This document shows positions 9,071-19,085 of a DNA stretch of 64,000 nucleotides, piece by piece. The notes beneath the pieces are model-generated. The model saw nothing but the letters and a program-made list of their open reading frames with translations. It was not told the origin of the DNA and ran no database searches. A program made the position numbers and the translations under genes. Numbering within the stretch: the stretch's first letter is position 1; each line of letters opens with the position of its first letter. This DNA is from an uncultured Micrococcaceae bacterium. GTDB lineage: Bacteria; Actinomycetota; Actinomycetes; Actinomycetales; Micrococcaceae. The stretch spans positions 62,001-126,000 of the forward strand of contig CANNAD010000001.1 in the NCBI GenBank assembly GCA_947502645.1, written 5' to 3'.

Positions 9071-9123
9071 CGCGAGATCACCCCCTACAACCGGTGACCT
9101 CGACGGAAAAGGGTGATCTCGCG
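9071..9123. repeat. Intergenic repeat, copy 1 of the GCGAGATCACC family
   Basis: CGCGAGATCACCCC at 9071-9084, a degenerate GGTGACCTCG at 9093-9102 and GGGTGATCTCGCG at 9111-9123 form inverted units. The same core occurs near 47071-47115 and 49712-49775. Confidence 0.7.
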
Positions 9124-9170
9124 CGGGGTGCAGGCGGTCGAGGCCTACGTGTCCTTCGCCGGAATGCAAA

Positions 9171-9200
9171 AATGGCCCGGTCCTAGTGGACCGGGCCATT
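9171..9200 (-). terminator. Terminator after tRNA-fMet
   Basis: A perfect 13-bp stem, AATGGCCCGGTCC (9171-9183) with 9188-9200, and a 4-nt TAGT loop. On the minus strand it is followed by a T-run, as expected for the end of the tRNA transcript. Confidence 0.85.
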
Positions 9201-9209
9201 CTCTTTAAG

Positions 9210-9283
9210 TTGCGGGGACAGGATTTGAACCTGTGACCTCTGGGTTATGAGCCCAGCGAGCTACCGAACTGCTCCACCCCGCG
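9210..9283 (-). tRNA. Initiator tRNA-fMet (CAT)
   Basis: The minus strand folds as a 74-nt cloverleaf with anticodon CAT in CTGGGCTCATAACCCAG. Two initiator hallmarks are visible: the unpaired C1-A72 at the top of the acceptor stem (CGCGGGG against CCCCGCA plus A73) and three G-C pairs at the foot of the anticodon stem. The T loop reads GGTTCAAATCC. CCA is not encoded. A terminator follows at 9171-9200. Confidence 0.95.
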
Positions 9284-9331
9284 GCGTTGATATAACGATA
9301 CCAGCGCGCGGGGCAGAACAACAAATCGGCG

Positions 9332-12300
9332 TTAGGAGCCGGATTCCGCATCCGATTCAGGTGACTCCGTGGGCTCCGGAGTGCTCTCCTCTTCTGCGGG
9401 TAGAGCTTCACCGCTGATCTCTGCTTCGGCCTTCATGGCCTTGGTGATCGCAGCGTCCAGCTTCTTCTGAGCCTCGCCGTATGCGGCGAAGTCTCCCTTG
9501 GCCAGAGCGTCCTGGCCTTCCTGCAAGGCGGCCCCGGCAGCAGCCAGTGCTTCCTTGAGATTCTCCTCAGCCGTGGAGTCGCCCTTCGGCGCCTCCCCCT
9601 CGGGAGTCTCTCCACCTGTCTCGCCGACGTTGTCGACGTCTCCGGCGGCTGCGCCCGAGTCACCCTCGAAGACCTGATCCAGCGCTTCGTCCAATGTAGG
9701 TGCGAATCCGACATTCTCACCGAAACTCACCAGGACGCGCTGAAGCGTCGGATAGGAGGAACTGCCGGAGGACTGGACGTAAACCGGCTGGACGTACAGG
9801 ATGCCGCCACCGATGGGCAGCGTCAGCAAGTTACCGCGCTTGACCTCCGATGCACCCCTACTCAAAAGGTTCAGCTCGGTTGAGACCGATGGATCGGAGT
9901 TGAACTTGTTCTGCGCCTGACCCGGTCCCGGAACGGCCTCGGACCGCGAGGAATCCAACAGCCGTAGCGTTCCGTATCCTTCAGCCTTCACACCGTCTTT
10001 GTCTCCTGCATCAGCATCCGCAGCCAGGAAGCCATACAGCACGTTCCGGGCTTCCTCCGTGGGATTCGCTGCTGACGGCACAAACGGCGTCGTGATGGAG
10101 AACGAAGCCTCGTCCTGGTTCGGCATCTGGAGGGACAGATAGAACGGCGGCTGCTTCACGTTCGAATCCTCCGGCTGCGTGGGATCATCCGGGACGCTCC
10201 ACGCGTCAATATTGGAGTAGAACGTGTCGGCATTCGTCACGTGGTAACGGCCCAGCAACTCGCGCTGGACCTTGAACTGGTCCTCCGGGTAGCGCACGTG
10301 GGACATCAATTCGCCCGACATCTCAGAGAAAGGCTTCAGGGACGTGGGGAAGATCTTCTGCCACGCCTTGAGGATCGGATCCTTGTCATCCCAGGCGTAG
10401 AGAGTCACAGAACCGTCATACGCATCCACCGTCGCTTTGACAGCGTTGCGGATGTAGTTGACGTTCTCCGCCGGAAGTATCTGGCCGCCGGCCGTCAGCG
10501 AATCCCGTGTAGCATCCTGGAGCTCCTGCGGCGTGGAGTACGGGAAATTGTTGCTGGTCGTGTAGCCATCCACGATCCACTTCACCCGGCCTTCAATAAT
10601 CGCCGGATAAGCGTTACTGTCGATCGTCAGGTACGGCGCCAACTTCTTGACGCGCTCACGAGGATCACGTTCATAGAGGATCTGGGACTCCTCGTTGACA
10701 ACGTCGGAGAGCAAAAGATCCGTGGACTGGAACTTTATGGCGTAGGCAAGCTTGTTGAACAGGTTTCCTACGCTCGGGCCGCCGTCGCCGCTGAACGTGT
10801 TCTTGGCTTCCTCGCCACCTTCCTCATCCTGAGGCCTGTCAATTTCCTGCGGGTCTGCACCCTCGGGTGCGCCCACAATCGAGTACTCGGGCGAGAACTC
10901 ACCAAAGTAGATGCGGGGCTCGTACGTTGAATCATTGCCCAGCGAACCGGTGGAAGGGATACCGGAAAGCATGAAGGCCGGCTTACCGTCAGGCTGCACT
11001 TTTGCACCCTGCGCGGCGACTACGCCGTAACCGTGAGTGTAGAGGGCATGCTGATTGAGCCAGTTATCCGGAACACCGTCCATATTGAGTTCACGAACCG
11101 CTATGACGGTGTCCTTGGTGTCGCCGTCCACCTCGTAGCGGTCAACGTTGAGCGTCTCGTCAAACTTGTAGTACTGCCTGAACTGCTGCAGCTGACTGAA
11201 AGTATCCGAAACCAGGTTTGGATCGAGCAACCGGATATTCGCCGTCGTCGCCGCGTCCTCCCGCAACGCGCCAGCTTCGGCCTCACTCGTCGCGTCATAG
11301 GTAGTGACCTGTGTGTCTTCCAGCCCATAGGCCATGCGGGTCAGATCAATGTTGCGCTGAATGAATTCGCGTTCCTTGCTCTGCTCGGAAGGAGTCACCT
11401 CAAACCGCTGAATAACCCACGGATACACGCCGCCAGCCAAAATGCCCGTGATCAGCAGCATGGCGGTACCAATGACTGGAAGGCGCCACTTGCCAACAAC
11501 TGCAGCCACAATGAACAGCGCCGCGACGATGATGGCCGCGATGGCAAGAATGGCCTTCGTGGGGATAACGGCGGCAACATCCGTGTAAAGCGCGCCGGCC
11601 CATTTTCCGTCATTGCTCTGGAGCGTGGCGTAGCGATCCAACCAAAGATTGACACCCTGCAGAATCAGGAACAATGCAGCAGTGATCGAGATCTGAACGC
11701 GAGCCGCCTTGCTGGTAAAGATCCCCTTCTCCTCCAACCGGATACCGCCATAAAGGTAGTGCGTCAGGATTGCCACAATCCCACCGATCACGACCGCCGT
11801 CATGAGGAAACCGAGAACAAAGTTCAGGAAGGGCAGCGTATGGAGGTAAAAACTGAAGTCCAGACCAAACTCGGGGTCGGTCCTGCCGAAGGGAACCTGA
11901 TTGAAGAACAGGAGGACGTTCTGCCACTGCGACGCAGCAGCCGTTCCGGAAAAGACTCCAAACGCCACAGGAATACCGAGCATCACTGCACGGCGAACCG
12001 GCTCCAGCTGCTCCTGATACCTGTTGAGGTTGTCCTGCATGGCATTGTCTGGGGCATACACAGGCCGTGACTTGTAGGCGAGCTGCAAGCTCACGTAAAT
12101 CGCCGCTCCAACAACGAAGAATGCGCTGAGGAACAGGATGATCTGGGTGATGTTCTCCGTGATGAAAACATCGAGGTAGCCGAGTTGCTGATACCACAGC
12201 ACATCAGCGTAAATCTGCGTCACATAGACAAACGCGACGACGATAATTCCGACAATGATCAGCGTCGGGACCAGTGGGCTACGACGGCCGTTGCTTCCTT

Positions 12301-12346
12301 GGTTGTTTGGTCTGGGCGGGAAAGGCCGGTCTGGTCCGGAAGTCAC
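9332..12346 (-). CDS. UPF0182 family large membrane protein
   Basis: 1004 residues. Seven or so hydrophobic segments fill the first 330 residues (starting [17 protein letters not shown]), then comes a large soluble domain with [15 protein letters not shown] and [14 protein letters not shown], both typical of UPF0182 (DUF1676-like) proteins. The tail, about 100 residues, is rich in Glu/Ala. Initiation is at GTG 12346 with GAGG 6 nt upstream. Relatives are widespread in actinobacteria; no molecular function is established. The PDZ/Lon-like protease gene lies upstream on the same strand, as in Mycobacterium (recalled as Rv3193c-Rv3194c). Confidence 0.92.
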   Translation of the reverse strand: MTSGPDRPFPPRPNNQGSNGRRSPLVPTLIIVGIIVVAFVYVTQIYADVLWYQQLGYLDVFITENITQIILFLSAFFVVGAAIYVSLQLAYKSRPVYAPDNAMQDNLNRYQEQLEPVRRAVMLGIPVAFGVFSGTAAASQWQNVLLFFNQVPFGRTDPEFGLDFSFYLHTLPFLNFVLGFLMTAVVIGGIVAILTHYLYGGIRLEEKGIFTSKAARVQISITAALFLILQGVNLWLDRYATLQSNDGKWAGALYTDVAAVIPTKAILAIAAIIVAALFIVAAVVGKWRLPVIGTAMLLITGILAGGVYPWVIQRFEVTPSEQSKEREFIQRNIDLTRMAYGLEDTQVTTYDATSEAEAGALREDAATTANIRLLDPNLVSDTFSQLQQFRQYYKFDETLNVDRYEVDGDTKDTVIAVRELNMDGVPDNWLNQHALYTHGYGVVAAQGAKVQPDGKPAFMLSGIPSTGSLGNDSTYEPRIYFGEFSPEYSIVGAPEGADPQEIDRPQDEEGGEEAKNTFSGDGGPSVGNLFNKLAYAIKFQSTDLLLSDVVNEESQILYERDPRERVKKLAPYLTIDSNAYPAIIEGRVKWIVDGYTTSNNFPYSTPQELQDATRDSLTAGGQILPAENVNYIRNAVKATVDAYDGSVTLYAWDDKDPILKAWQKIFPTSLKPFSEMSGELMSHVRYPEDQFKVQRELLGRYHVTNADTFYSNIDAWSVPDDPTQPEDSNVKQPPFYLSLQMPNQDEASFSITTPFVPSAANPTEEARNVLYGFLAADADAGDKDGVKAEGYGTLRLLDSSRSEAVPGPGQAQNKFNSDPSVSTELNLLSRGASEVKRGNLLTLPIGGGILYVQPVYVQSSGSSSYPTLQRVLVSFGENVGFAPTLDEALDQVFEGDSGAAAGDVDNVGETGGETPEGEAPKGDSTAEENLKEALAAAGAALQEGQDALAKGDFAAYGEAQKKLDAAITKAMKAEAEISGEALPAEEESTPEPTESPESDAESGS

Positions 12347-12527
12347 TCGTTACCTCATCGTTGAATGCAGTGGATTGCAGCGTTCCGCACGGCACAACCT
12401 AAGCGGACCTGTTACCAGATCCCACGAACGAAAGGCCAGTCGAGTTCCGCTGTCCTCCCATTCTGCCCTGACCTGAGGCTGGGTTCCACCCAGAGGACCT
12501 TCAGGAGGCAATCAACGCGGCATCAGC

Positions 12528-13625
12528 CTAGTCAGCGCAGGAGGGAACGTCTGCGTCTGCGTCCTTCGCCAGCGCTTTCACAGCATCGTGAGCTTCATCC
12601 AGGGTGGAGACCTTCGCCACCGTGAGCCCGTCGGGGACATGCCCGGTCACCTCGGCACAATTTTCGGCTGGCGCGAGGAAGAACGCTGCACCGGCGTCGC
12701 GGGCACCCACCATCTTCTGCTGGATTCCACCGATCGGGCCGACTGCGCCGTCAACGCTGATGGTTCCTGTGCCCGCAAACTCCTGACCAGCCGTGAGATC
12801 TCCAGGTTCCAGCTTGTCGATGATTCCCAACGCGAACATCATCCCTGCGGAGGGGCCGCCCACGTTGTTCAACGCGATGTCTACGGAGAAAGGGAACGTG
12901 AAGTCGGTCCGCAGGTAGACACCCAACTGATATTGACCGCCCTCGGATTCTGTCGGTGAGACCTCAACGGACTCCTCACGACCATCGCGTTCGACGCCCA
13001 ACGTGACCGGTTCGCCGTCGGATTCGTTCAGTGCACTTTTCAGGAACTCCAGATCGGTGATGGGCTCACCGTTGATCTTCAGCAGGATGTCCTCTTTCTC
13101 CAGGATCGAGGCAGCCGCGGACTCCTCAGCGAAGTCAATGACGACGAGCTTCTGACCAAACTCGATCTCCTCGTGCGTGAGCGCCGCCGCAACAGCTGCA
13201 TCCTGGGACGATGTCATGGCTGCTGCGTTCTGCTCCTGGATCTCCTGACCCGTGGTGCCAGGAGGGTAGACAAGTTCCACGGGCAACACGGCCCGAGACG
13301 GATCCAGCCATGCACGCGCTACATCGAAGAAGCTGACCTGGTCACCCGGCCCACCGTAGACGTAGACCGTTGTCAGACTCAGAGCGCCCTCGGCCGGGAA
13401 ACTATCGCGGCCCTCAATCTGGATCAGTGGGGCGCCGTCGGACTCACCAATGGTGTTGATCGCCGGCCCCGGCGCTTCTATGACGTAAGGAGCCGGCAAG
13501 AACACGGCAACCGCTCCGAGGAGAAGCGCCAACACACCTGATACCACCATGGCCAAAGTCCGCGGATCGCGTCCTTCTTTACGGCCAGCAGCGTTCGGCG
13601 CCGGCTTCTCAAGTTCCTCGGTCAC
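12528..13625 (-). CDS. Membrane-anchored PDZ / Lon-type protease (YlbL-like)
   Basis: 365 residues: one membrane anchor (about 24-46), a PDZ domain (about 150-225) and a Lon-type S16 protease domain. The Ser-Lys catalytic dyad is visible as Ser259 in NNVGGPSAGMMFAL and Lys304 in GPIGGIQQKMVGA. There is no AAA+ ATPase, so it acts without ATP, outside the membrane. Initiation appears to be GTG at 13625. It is next to the UPF0182 gene, a conserved pairing. Confidence 0.93.
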   Translation of the reverse strand: MTEELEKPAPNAAGRKEGRDPRTLAMVVSGVLALLLGAVAVFLPAPYVIEAPGPAINTIGESDGAPLIQIEGRDSFPAEGALSLTTVYVYGGPGDQVSFFDVARAWLDPSRAVLPVELVYPPGTTGQEIQEQNAAAMTSSQDAAVAAALTHEEIEFGQKLVVIDFAEESAAASILEKEDILLKINGEPITDLEFLKSALNESDGEPVTLGVERDGREESVEVSPTESEGGQYQLGVYLRTDFTFPFSVDIALNNVGGPSAGMMFALGIIDKLEPGDLTAGQEFAGTGTISVDGAVGPIGGIQQKMVGARDAGAAFFLAPAENCAEVTGHVPDGLTVAKVSTLDEAHDAVKALAKDADADVPSCAD

Positions 13626-13877
13626 GTGCGCTACTCTCTGTCGATTTTTCCAGCCGCAGCGGTCATCGCTGACGTTCAGCCGCCAGCAATGCCAGCGACA
13701 AGCCTACGCCTCAAGCCCCTTTGCCCACAGCGAACGGCCGCGGAACAACAACGACAAGCAGCCCCGTGGCCGGTAACGTGGTGGCAGTGAGCGGGCGGAG
13801 AACTGCCGCCAGTCTAATGCCAGAACTCCGCACGCAAGATCACGCACAGCAGTGCCTACCCAGGAGCGGTGTTAGCC

Positions 13878-15272
13878 ATGACTTCCCATCAGCCAAACGA
13901 CGACGACGCCCCCAAGGACCCCCTGTCCGAGATGCTCGCGAAGCTCTTCAGCGGTGACTCATCGTTCGACCCGGCAGAGATGGCCAAGGCCGCAGGCATG
14001 CCCTCGGACCCCAACTCCATGGCCATGATGATGCAGCAGGTTCAGGCAATGTTTTCCGCATCCTCGGACGGCCCTGTGAACTGGCAGATGGCCCACGAAC
14101 AGGCACGACGCGTGGCTGCGGCAGGCACCGATCCATCAGTAACAGCCCAACAGTCCCGCGATGTTGATGAAGCCCTACGAATCGCAGAAATGTGGATAGA
14201 TCCGGTCACGGACTTTCCCTCCACGGCAATGCTCGGACGCGCTTGGTCGCGCGCCGAATGGGTAGAAGCCACGATGGACACCTGGAAGCAGATGACCGAG
14301 CCGGTAGCCAACAGCATTGCGGAGGCTCTATCCGAAGCGATCTCCGGGCAGCTCCCGGAGGAGATGAAGTCCATGATGGGCGGTGCATCCTCGATGTTCC
14401 GCAACATGGGCGGCGCAATGTTCGGGCTTCAGCTGGGTCAGGCAGTAGGCGCCCTGTCCAAGGATGTCGTCAGTTCCACCGATATCGGGGTGCCGCTCGC
14501 AGAAGGCAAAATGGCGTTGCTGCCGGCCAACGTACAAGCATTCGGTGAGGGGCTGGACGTTCCGGAACAGGAAGTACGAATTTTCCTTGCCGTGCGCGAA
14601 GCAGCACACGCACGGCTGTTCACCCACGTTCCATGGCTTTCAGCCCACCTCTTCGGAACGATTGTCAGTTACGCACGGGGCATTCGTATTGACCTCTCCA
14701 AGGTTGAAGATGCCGCCCGGGACATCGATCCGTCGAACCCTGAATCCATGCAGGCTGCACTGTCCCAGGGAGTGTTCATGCCGGAGCGGACCAAGGAACA
14801 GGAAGCGGCTCTGGTCAGGCTGGAAACGGCACTCGCCCTCGTGGAAGGTTGGGTGGACCAGGTAACGGCCAGTGCCACGGTCAATCTGCCGTCGTCGTCG
14901 GCATTGCGCGAAATGGTCCGCCGCCGACGCGCAACCGGCGGCCCTGCCGAACACGCTTTCGCCTCCCTCGTTGGTCTGGAGCTGCGGCCGCGACGCCTGC
15001 GTGACTCTGCATCGCTCTGGGCCCGGCTCACTGAGGAACGCTCAATCGCGGGCAGGGACGCTGTGTGGGAACACCCGGACCTGCTGCCCACTGCCGATGA
15101 CCTGGACGATCCGGAAGGCTTCGCCTCACGGCAGCAATTACTCGATGCCTCCGAGTACGACGTCGACGCCGCCCTCACGAGGCTTCTGAACGGCGAGTTC
15201 GACAAGCCCGAATCTGATCAGAATGATTCAGACGACGATTCTTCGGGTGAGCCCGGACCGGAAAGGTCCTGA
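13878..15272 (+). CDS. DUF2342 family, putative zinc-dependent metalloprotease-like protein
   Basis: 464 residues. The N-terminal part resembles a hydrophilic linker (SEMLAKLFSGDSSFDPAEMAK), then comes the family core with the REAAHARLFTHVPWLSAHL segment. The family (TIGR03624) is described as a zincin-like hydrolase, but the segment here reads EAAHxRLF rather than canonical HExxH, so activity is uncertain. The ATG at 13878 has AGGAG 11 nt upstream; a GTG three codons earlier would sit too close to that site. Its 3' end overlaps the convergent metallopeptidase gene by 55 nt. Confidence 0.82.
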   Translation: MTSHQPNDDDAPKDPLSEMLAKLFSGDSSFDPAEMAKAAGMPSDPNSMAMMMQQVQAMFSASSDGPVNWQMAHEQARRVAAAGTDPSVTAQQSRDVDEALRIAEMWIDPVTDFPSTAMLGRAWSRAEWVEATMDTWKQMTEPVANSIAEALSEAISGQLPEEMKSMMGGASSMFRNMGGAMFGLQLGQAVGALSKDVVSSTDIGVPLAEGKMALLPANVQAFGEGLDVPEQEVRIFLAVREAAHARLFTHVPWLSAHLFGTIVSYARGIRIDLSKVEDAARDIDPSNPESMQAALSQGVFMPERTKEQEAALVRLETALALVEGWVDQVTASATVNLPSSSALREMVRRRRATGGPAEHAFASLVGLELRPRRLRDSASLWARLTEERSIAGRDAVWEHPDLLPTADDLDDPEGFASRQQLLDASEYDVDAALTRLLNGEFDKPESDQNDSDDDSSGEPGPERS

Positions 15273-15835
15273 TCGCCGAGTCCTCTGCCCGCGGCGAAGG
15301 CCACACCGTCAAGGAAGGCCTTCGCCCGCTCGAGGTGAGGGTAGCCGCTCAACAGGTCCCAGAACGCACGATCATGTGCGGGCACCAGCAGGTGTGCGAG
15401 CTCGTGCAGGATAACGTAGTCGATCACCCAATCCGGCATCCCCTTGAGCTGATGTGAGAGCCGGATCGTCCCTCGCGCCGGGGTTGCTGATCCCCAGCGC
15501 GTTTTCTGGTTCGATACCCATCGCACTGACACTGGTTCCGGGGCATCGGGAAGGTAACTCGCCGCCAATCTGAGAGCCCGACGACGAAGCTCACCGTTGG
15601 CGTCATCACTATCCGTCCCACTCGTCTTGGCGGAAGTCGATTCCAGTTTGCCGATCATGCGGTGGACCCAGTCTGACTCCTGCTTCAGCGTGAAATGACC
15701 CGGTATCTGAACCACAGCCGTTCCGTCGCGAAAGGAAGCTGACACCGTTCGTTTCCGCCGTGGTGAACGCCGGACCTCTATAGGTGCACCGCCTTGGGTG
15801 TGGGTGGGAACGTCGTATGACCCGCGGGACCCCAT
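15218..15835 (-). CDS. YgjP-like (M48/DUF45) metallopeptidase
   Basis: 205 residues. The zinc motif HELAH (144-148) followed by VPAHDRAFW, plus the upstream NQKTRWGSATPARGTIRLSHQL segment, are diagnostic of the YgjP/SprT-like DUF45 family. These are small predicted zinc proteases, with unknown substrates. The gene converges on the DUF2342 gene and overlaps it by 55 nt. It begins 3 nt after the uvrD2 stop, so it is likely the last cistron of nudC-uvrD2-ygjP. Confidence 0.88.
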   Translation of the reverse strand: MGSRGSYDVPTHTQGGAPIEVRRSPRRKRTVSASFRDGTAVVQIPGHFTLKQESDWVHRMIGKLESTSAKTSGTDSDDANGELRRRALRLAASYLPDAPEPVSVRWVSNQKTRWGSATPARGTIRLSHQLKGMPDWVIDYVILHELAHLLVPAHDRAFWDLLSGYPHLERAKAFLDGVAFAAGRGLGDQDLSGPGSPEESSSESF

Positions 15836-15838
15836 GGT

Positions 15839-17971
15839 CTAGGCTTCCGCCAGGACACGCAGAACGTCGTCACCGTACTTCTCCAGTTTGGAAGGACCCA
15901 CGCCAGAGAGTTCCGAGAGCTGCTCCAGACTTTGTGGACGAGCTTCCGCTATGGCAGCAAGGGTGGCATCGGTGAAGATCACGAACGCTGGTACACCGCT
16001 GGTCTTGGCTTCTCCCAGACGCCAAGACCTCAGCGATTCAAAGACTGCTTCATCGTAGCCAGGAGGGCAGTCCGAGCAACGTCCGGTTTTACGTTGAGCT
16101 CCCGTTGTCAGAAGGTCCCCGCACACCCTGCACTTGGCAGGCCCGGCCAGCTTGCGTCTGGGTGCTGCTGCCGCGACTCTGCGATTGTCACGCTCGGTCT
16201 GCGGACGCAGTCCATCGAGGAAACGTGACGGCTTGCGGCTGGCCCGCCCGCCTGGCGTGCGCGACGTGGACCATGACAGGGCCAGATGAATACGCGCACG
16301 TGTCACGCCTACGTAGAGCAGTCGACGCTCCTCATCGACCGCATCCGGGGTGTCCGCAAACGAAATCGGCATGAGTCCTTCGCTGAGCCCCACGAGGAAC
16401 ACGGCATCCCATTCAAGCCCCTTGGCCGAATGCAGCGAGGCAAGCGTGACGCCCTGCATGGCCGGAGCATGCTGTGCGGCGGCCCGCTCCTCCAGCTCCA
16501 TCACGAACTCGGTCAGGGTAAAGCGCGCTCCCGGTACCGAGATCCGATTAGCCTCAATATCCTTGGCAAGCGTCACCAGGGCAGCCAGTGACTCCCATTT
16601 CTCGCGCACAGCGCCGCTGCCCCGCGGCGCTTCCTCTGTGTAGCCGAGGGAAGCCAGGATGTCTGGGACGAGCTGGGAAACCAGTTCATCCCCCACAGAA
16701 CGTGAGGCTGCCCGCAGCTGCAGCATGGCATCGCGCACCTCCCTGCGCGCGAAGAACCGCTCACCTCCACGAAGCTGGTAACCAATGCCCGCCGCAGTGA
16801 GCGCCTGCTCGTACGCCTCGGACTGTCCGTTCGTCCGATAAAGGATGGCGATACTGCCAGCCGCGACGCCGTCTTCGATCAACGCCCGAATCCTGGCCGC
16901 TACCTGCGCGGCCTCCGCATCATCGTCTGAGCATTCAGTGAATGACGGGACTGGCCCAGGAGGCCGTTGGGCCACGAGTTCCAACGGCGTAGCCCACGTG
17001 CTCTTTCGCTCACGTTGCGCCTCCGCCGTGCGCGCCGCGAGCAGGCCGTTGGCTAACTGGACCACTTGTGGAGTGGACCTGTAGTCCCGCACCAGCCTGA
17101 CGACGTCGGCTTCCGGGTAGTTATCCGTAAACCTCAGTAGATGACGGGGCGTGGCACCGGTGAAAGAGTAGATGGTCTGGCTGGCATCGCCGACCACACA
17201 CAGCTCCTGCCGCTCCCCCAGCCAGAGGTCGAGCAGACGCTGCTGCAGCGGCGAAACGTCCTGATACTCATCGACCACGAAGTGACGGTACTGTTCCCGT
17301 ACCGTCGCAGCCACCCGCGCATCCTCCTGCAGAATACCGACGGTGATCAGCAGGACGTCCTCAAAATCGATGACATTTCGATCGGTCTTGACGTCCTCAT
17401 AGGACTGGAAAATCCGTGCGACAGTGGTCGTATCGAACCCGGCAGGCGGTTCCCGTGTGACGGCCGCCCGTGGGTAGGTCTCCGGGGTGAGCATCGACAC
17501 CTTGGCCCATTCGATCTCGGCCGCAACATCCCGGATCGCTGCGCGGTCTGTACTGATGCGGAGGCGCCGAGCCGACTCAGCAATCATCCCTGCTTTGTGA
17601 TCGAGAAGGTTGGGCATCGTTCCGCCCACTGCCTGCGGCCAGAAGAACTGCAGCTGGCGCAGAGCTGCGGCGTGGAACGTTCTGGCCTGCACACCGCCGG
17701 CGCCCAGATCACGAAGCCGGGTTCGCATTTCCGCGGCAGCCCGGGCGGTGAACGTCACCGCAAGAACACGTTGCGGCTGATACACGCCAGTGTGAACGCC
17801 ATACGCGATTCGGTGGGTAATCGCTCGTGTCTTTCCCGTCCCCGCACCCGCCAATACGCATAGCGGCCCGCGGAGCGAAGTAGCGACCTGCCTCTGCTCG
17901 TCGTCGAGACCGGCCAGAATTACCTCGTCGACGGATTGGTCCTGGATAAAGCCAGAATGTGCCTCAGACAC
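15839..17971 (-). CDS. uvrD2: ATP-dependent DNA helicase UvrD2
   Basis: About 710 residues. Superfamily 1A helicase with AGAGTGKT Walker A, VDEYQDVSP motif II and QTIYSFTGA motif III. The tail carries a four-cysteine zinc module (CRVCG then CSDC) and an HRDC domain ending in SLEQLSELSGVGPSKLEKYG, the UvrD2 layout known from mycobacteria. I prefer the GTG at 17971: AAGG lies about 9 nt upstream and the overlap with nudC is then only 8 nt; a start at 18013 is also open. A 3'-5' helicase used in DNA repair. Confidence 0.92.
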   Translation of the reverse strand: MSEAHSGFIQDQSVDEVILAGLDDEQRQVATSLRGPLCVLAGAGTGKTRAITHRIAYGVHTGVYQPQRVLAVTFTARAAAEMRTRLRDLGAGGVQARTFHAAALRQLQFFWPQAVGGTMPNLLDHKAGMIAESARRLRISTDRAAIRDVAAEIEWAKVSMLTPETYPRAAVTREPPAGFDTTTVARIFQSYEDVKTDRNVIDFEDVLLITVGILQEDARVAATVREQYRHFVVDEYQDVSPLQQRLLDLWLGERQELCVVGDASQTIYSFTGATPRHLLRFTDNYPEADVVRLVRDYRSTPQVVQLANGLLAARTAEAQRERKSTWATPLELVAQRPPGPVPSFTECSDDDAEAAQVAARIRALIEDGVAAGSIAILYRTNGQSEAYEQALTAAGIGYQLRGGERFFARREVRDAMLQLRAASRSVGDELVSQLVPDILASLGYTEEAPRGSGAVREKWESLAALVTLAKDIEANRISVPGARFTLTEFVMELEERAAAQHAPAMQGVTLASLHSAKGLEWDAVFLVGLSEGLMPISFADTPDAVDEERRLLYVGVTRARIHLALSWSTSRTPGGRASRKPSRFLDGLRPQTERDNRRVAAAAPRRKLAGPAKCRVCGDLLTTGAQRKTGRCSDCPPGYDEAVFESLRSWRLGEAKTSGVPAFVIFTDATLAAIAEARPQSLEQLSELSGVGPSKLEKYGDDVLRVLAEA

Positions 17972-18944
17972 CAGATTCAACCTTCGGTAGCGGCCCGCCA
18001 AACCAGTACTCAATCAGGGACCGTGAAATGGATACGCCTTCGGGGACCGTAATCGTTCCCGTTCGCACAGCTGTCGCCAGTTCGTCCCTCGTGAACCACT
18101 GCACGTCGCGGATCTCGATGCCGTCCGCCCTGGTGAATGTGGACGACGCCGTTGCCGTAAACCCGAGCATCAACGAATTCGGGAATGGCCAAGGCTGCGA
18201 ACCAAGATACGTGGGGCTGTGAACGACGACCCCGGACTCTTCCTCGATTTCCCGGATCACAGCAGCTTCGAGCGACTCCCCCGGCTCGACGAATCCCGCC
18301 AGCGTCGAGTACCTGCCCTCGGGCCAATTCGAACCTGATCCCAGAAGTAGCCGGTCATTTTCATCCACCACCGTCACGATGATGGCTGGGTCTGTGCGCG
18401 GGAAGTGCTGGCTCTTGTCCTGCGGACACCGGCGGACCCAGCCGCTTTCTTCGATGTCCGTCGGCGTGCCGCACCGTGGGCAGTGGGTGTGCGTTGCATG
18501 CCAGTTCGCTACTGCAGTGGCCTCCACCAGCAGGGCAGCATCTGAAATATCGAGCAGAGGCGCCGATTGCCGCAGTCCCTGCCAGAGCACATCGCTACCC
18601 AGATCGGGTCCGGTTCCGTCAGGCAGGACCGCCAGGACGACGTCGAGCCCGGACGGGCGGGCGCCATGACCGAGCGCGGTGCCCAGATAAACCTCCGCCA
18701 CAGGGCTGACAGCAAGTTCCCTGAACATGACTGAAGCTTCAGCGGCCGTCAGCAATCTCAGGGCCGAATCCTGCACCGGAGCGGCCTGACCGTCGAGGAG
18801 GAGCACCCTCGTACTCTCCAGATGACGGATGCTGTCCAGCCAGCCGCTGGTTCCCCTGCGGCCACATCCCCTGTCGACCGCTGCATGCGAGAGGCCGAGT
18901 GCGCCCAGCGGGGGAAGGGACGGCGAAGGCGTCAGACTGCTCAT
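17964..18944 (-). CDS. nudC: NAD+ diphosphatase / RNA decapping NUDIX hydrolase
   Basis: 326 residues. N-terminal NudC domain, a zinc ribbon beginning CPRCGTPT, the SQHFPRTDPAIIV linker and a NUDIX box (GFVEPGESLEAAVIREIEEESGV). The SQPWPFPNSLMLGF motif after the box is the NADH-pyrophosphatase signature. It hydrolyses NAD(H) to NMN(H) and AMP and can remove NAD caps from RNA. The gene appears leaderless and overlaps uvrD2 by 8 nt, so the two are co-transcribed. Confidence 0.93.
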   Translation of the reverse strand: MSSLTPSPSLPPLGALGLSHAAVDRGCGRRGTSGWLDSIRHLESTRVLLLDGQAAPVQDSALRLLTAAEASVMFRELAVSPVAEVYLGTALGHGARPSGLDVVLAVLPDGTGPDLGSDVLWQGLRQSAPLLDISDAALLVEATAVANWHATHTHCPRCGTPTDIEESGWVRRCPQDKSQHFPRTDPAIIVTVVDENDRLLLGSGSNWPEGRYSTLAGFVEPGESLEAAVIREIEEESGVVVHSPTYLGSQPWPFPNSLMLGFTATASSTFTRADGIEIRDVQWFTRDELATAVRTGTITVPEGVSISRSLIEYWFGGPLPKVESGV

Positions 18945-18950
18945 AGCTCT

Positions 18951-18956
18951 ACCGTA
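18951..18956 (-). promoter_or_regulatory. -10 box of the leaderless nudC-uvrD2 transcript
   Basis: TACGGT on the minus strand, 6 nt before the nudC ATG. No Shine-Dalgarno sequence is present between them. Confidence 0.55.
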
Positions 18957-19072
18957 CTGACTGACACCCTCTTTTTATATTCACCCTGTGGATAGTGGTA
19001 ACCCATGAGGTATCCGTCACGGTTAATGCGACTCGCCGACCGCTGTCAGCCCCCCCGGCCCGGGGTTCACCA

Positions 19073-19078
19073 TACGGT
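19073..19078 (+). promoter_or_regulatory. -10 box of a leaderless phosphotransferase-like gene
   Basis: TACGGT, then 7 nt, then GTG at 19086. The same box-to-start spacing occurs at many genes in this window, which supports the GTG as the true start. Confidence 0.5.
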
Positions 19079-19085
19079 AGAACCT

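Noticed and set aside
11033-12070. 345-codon open frame antisense to the UPF0182 gene
   Set aside because: Opposite a well-supported membrane protein; Arg/His/Gln-rich shadow translation.
17141-17863. 240-codon open frame antisense to uvrD2
   Set aside because: Overlaps conserved helicase motifs on the opposite strand.
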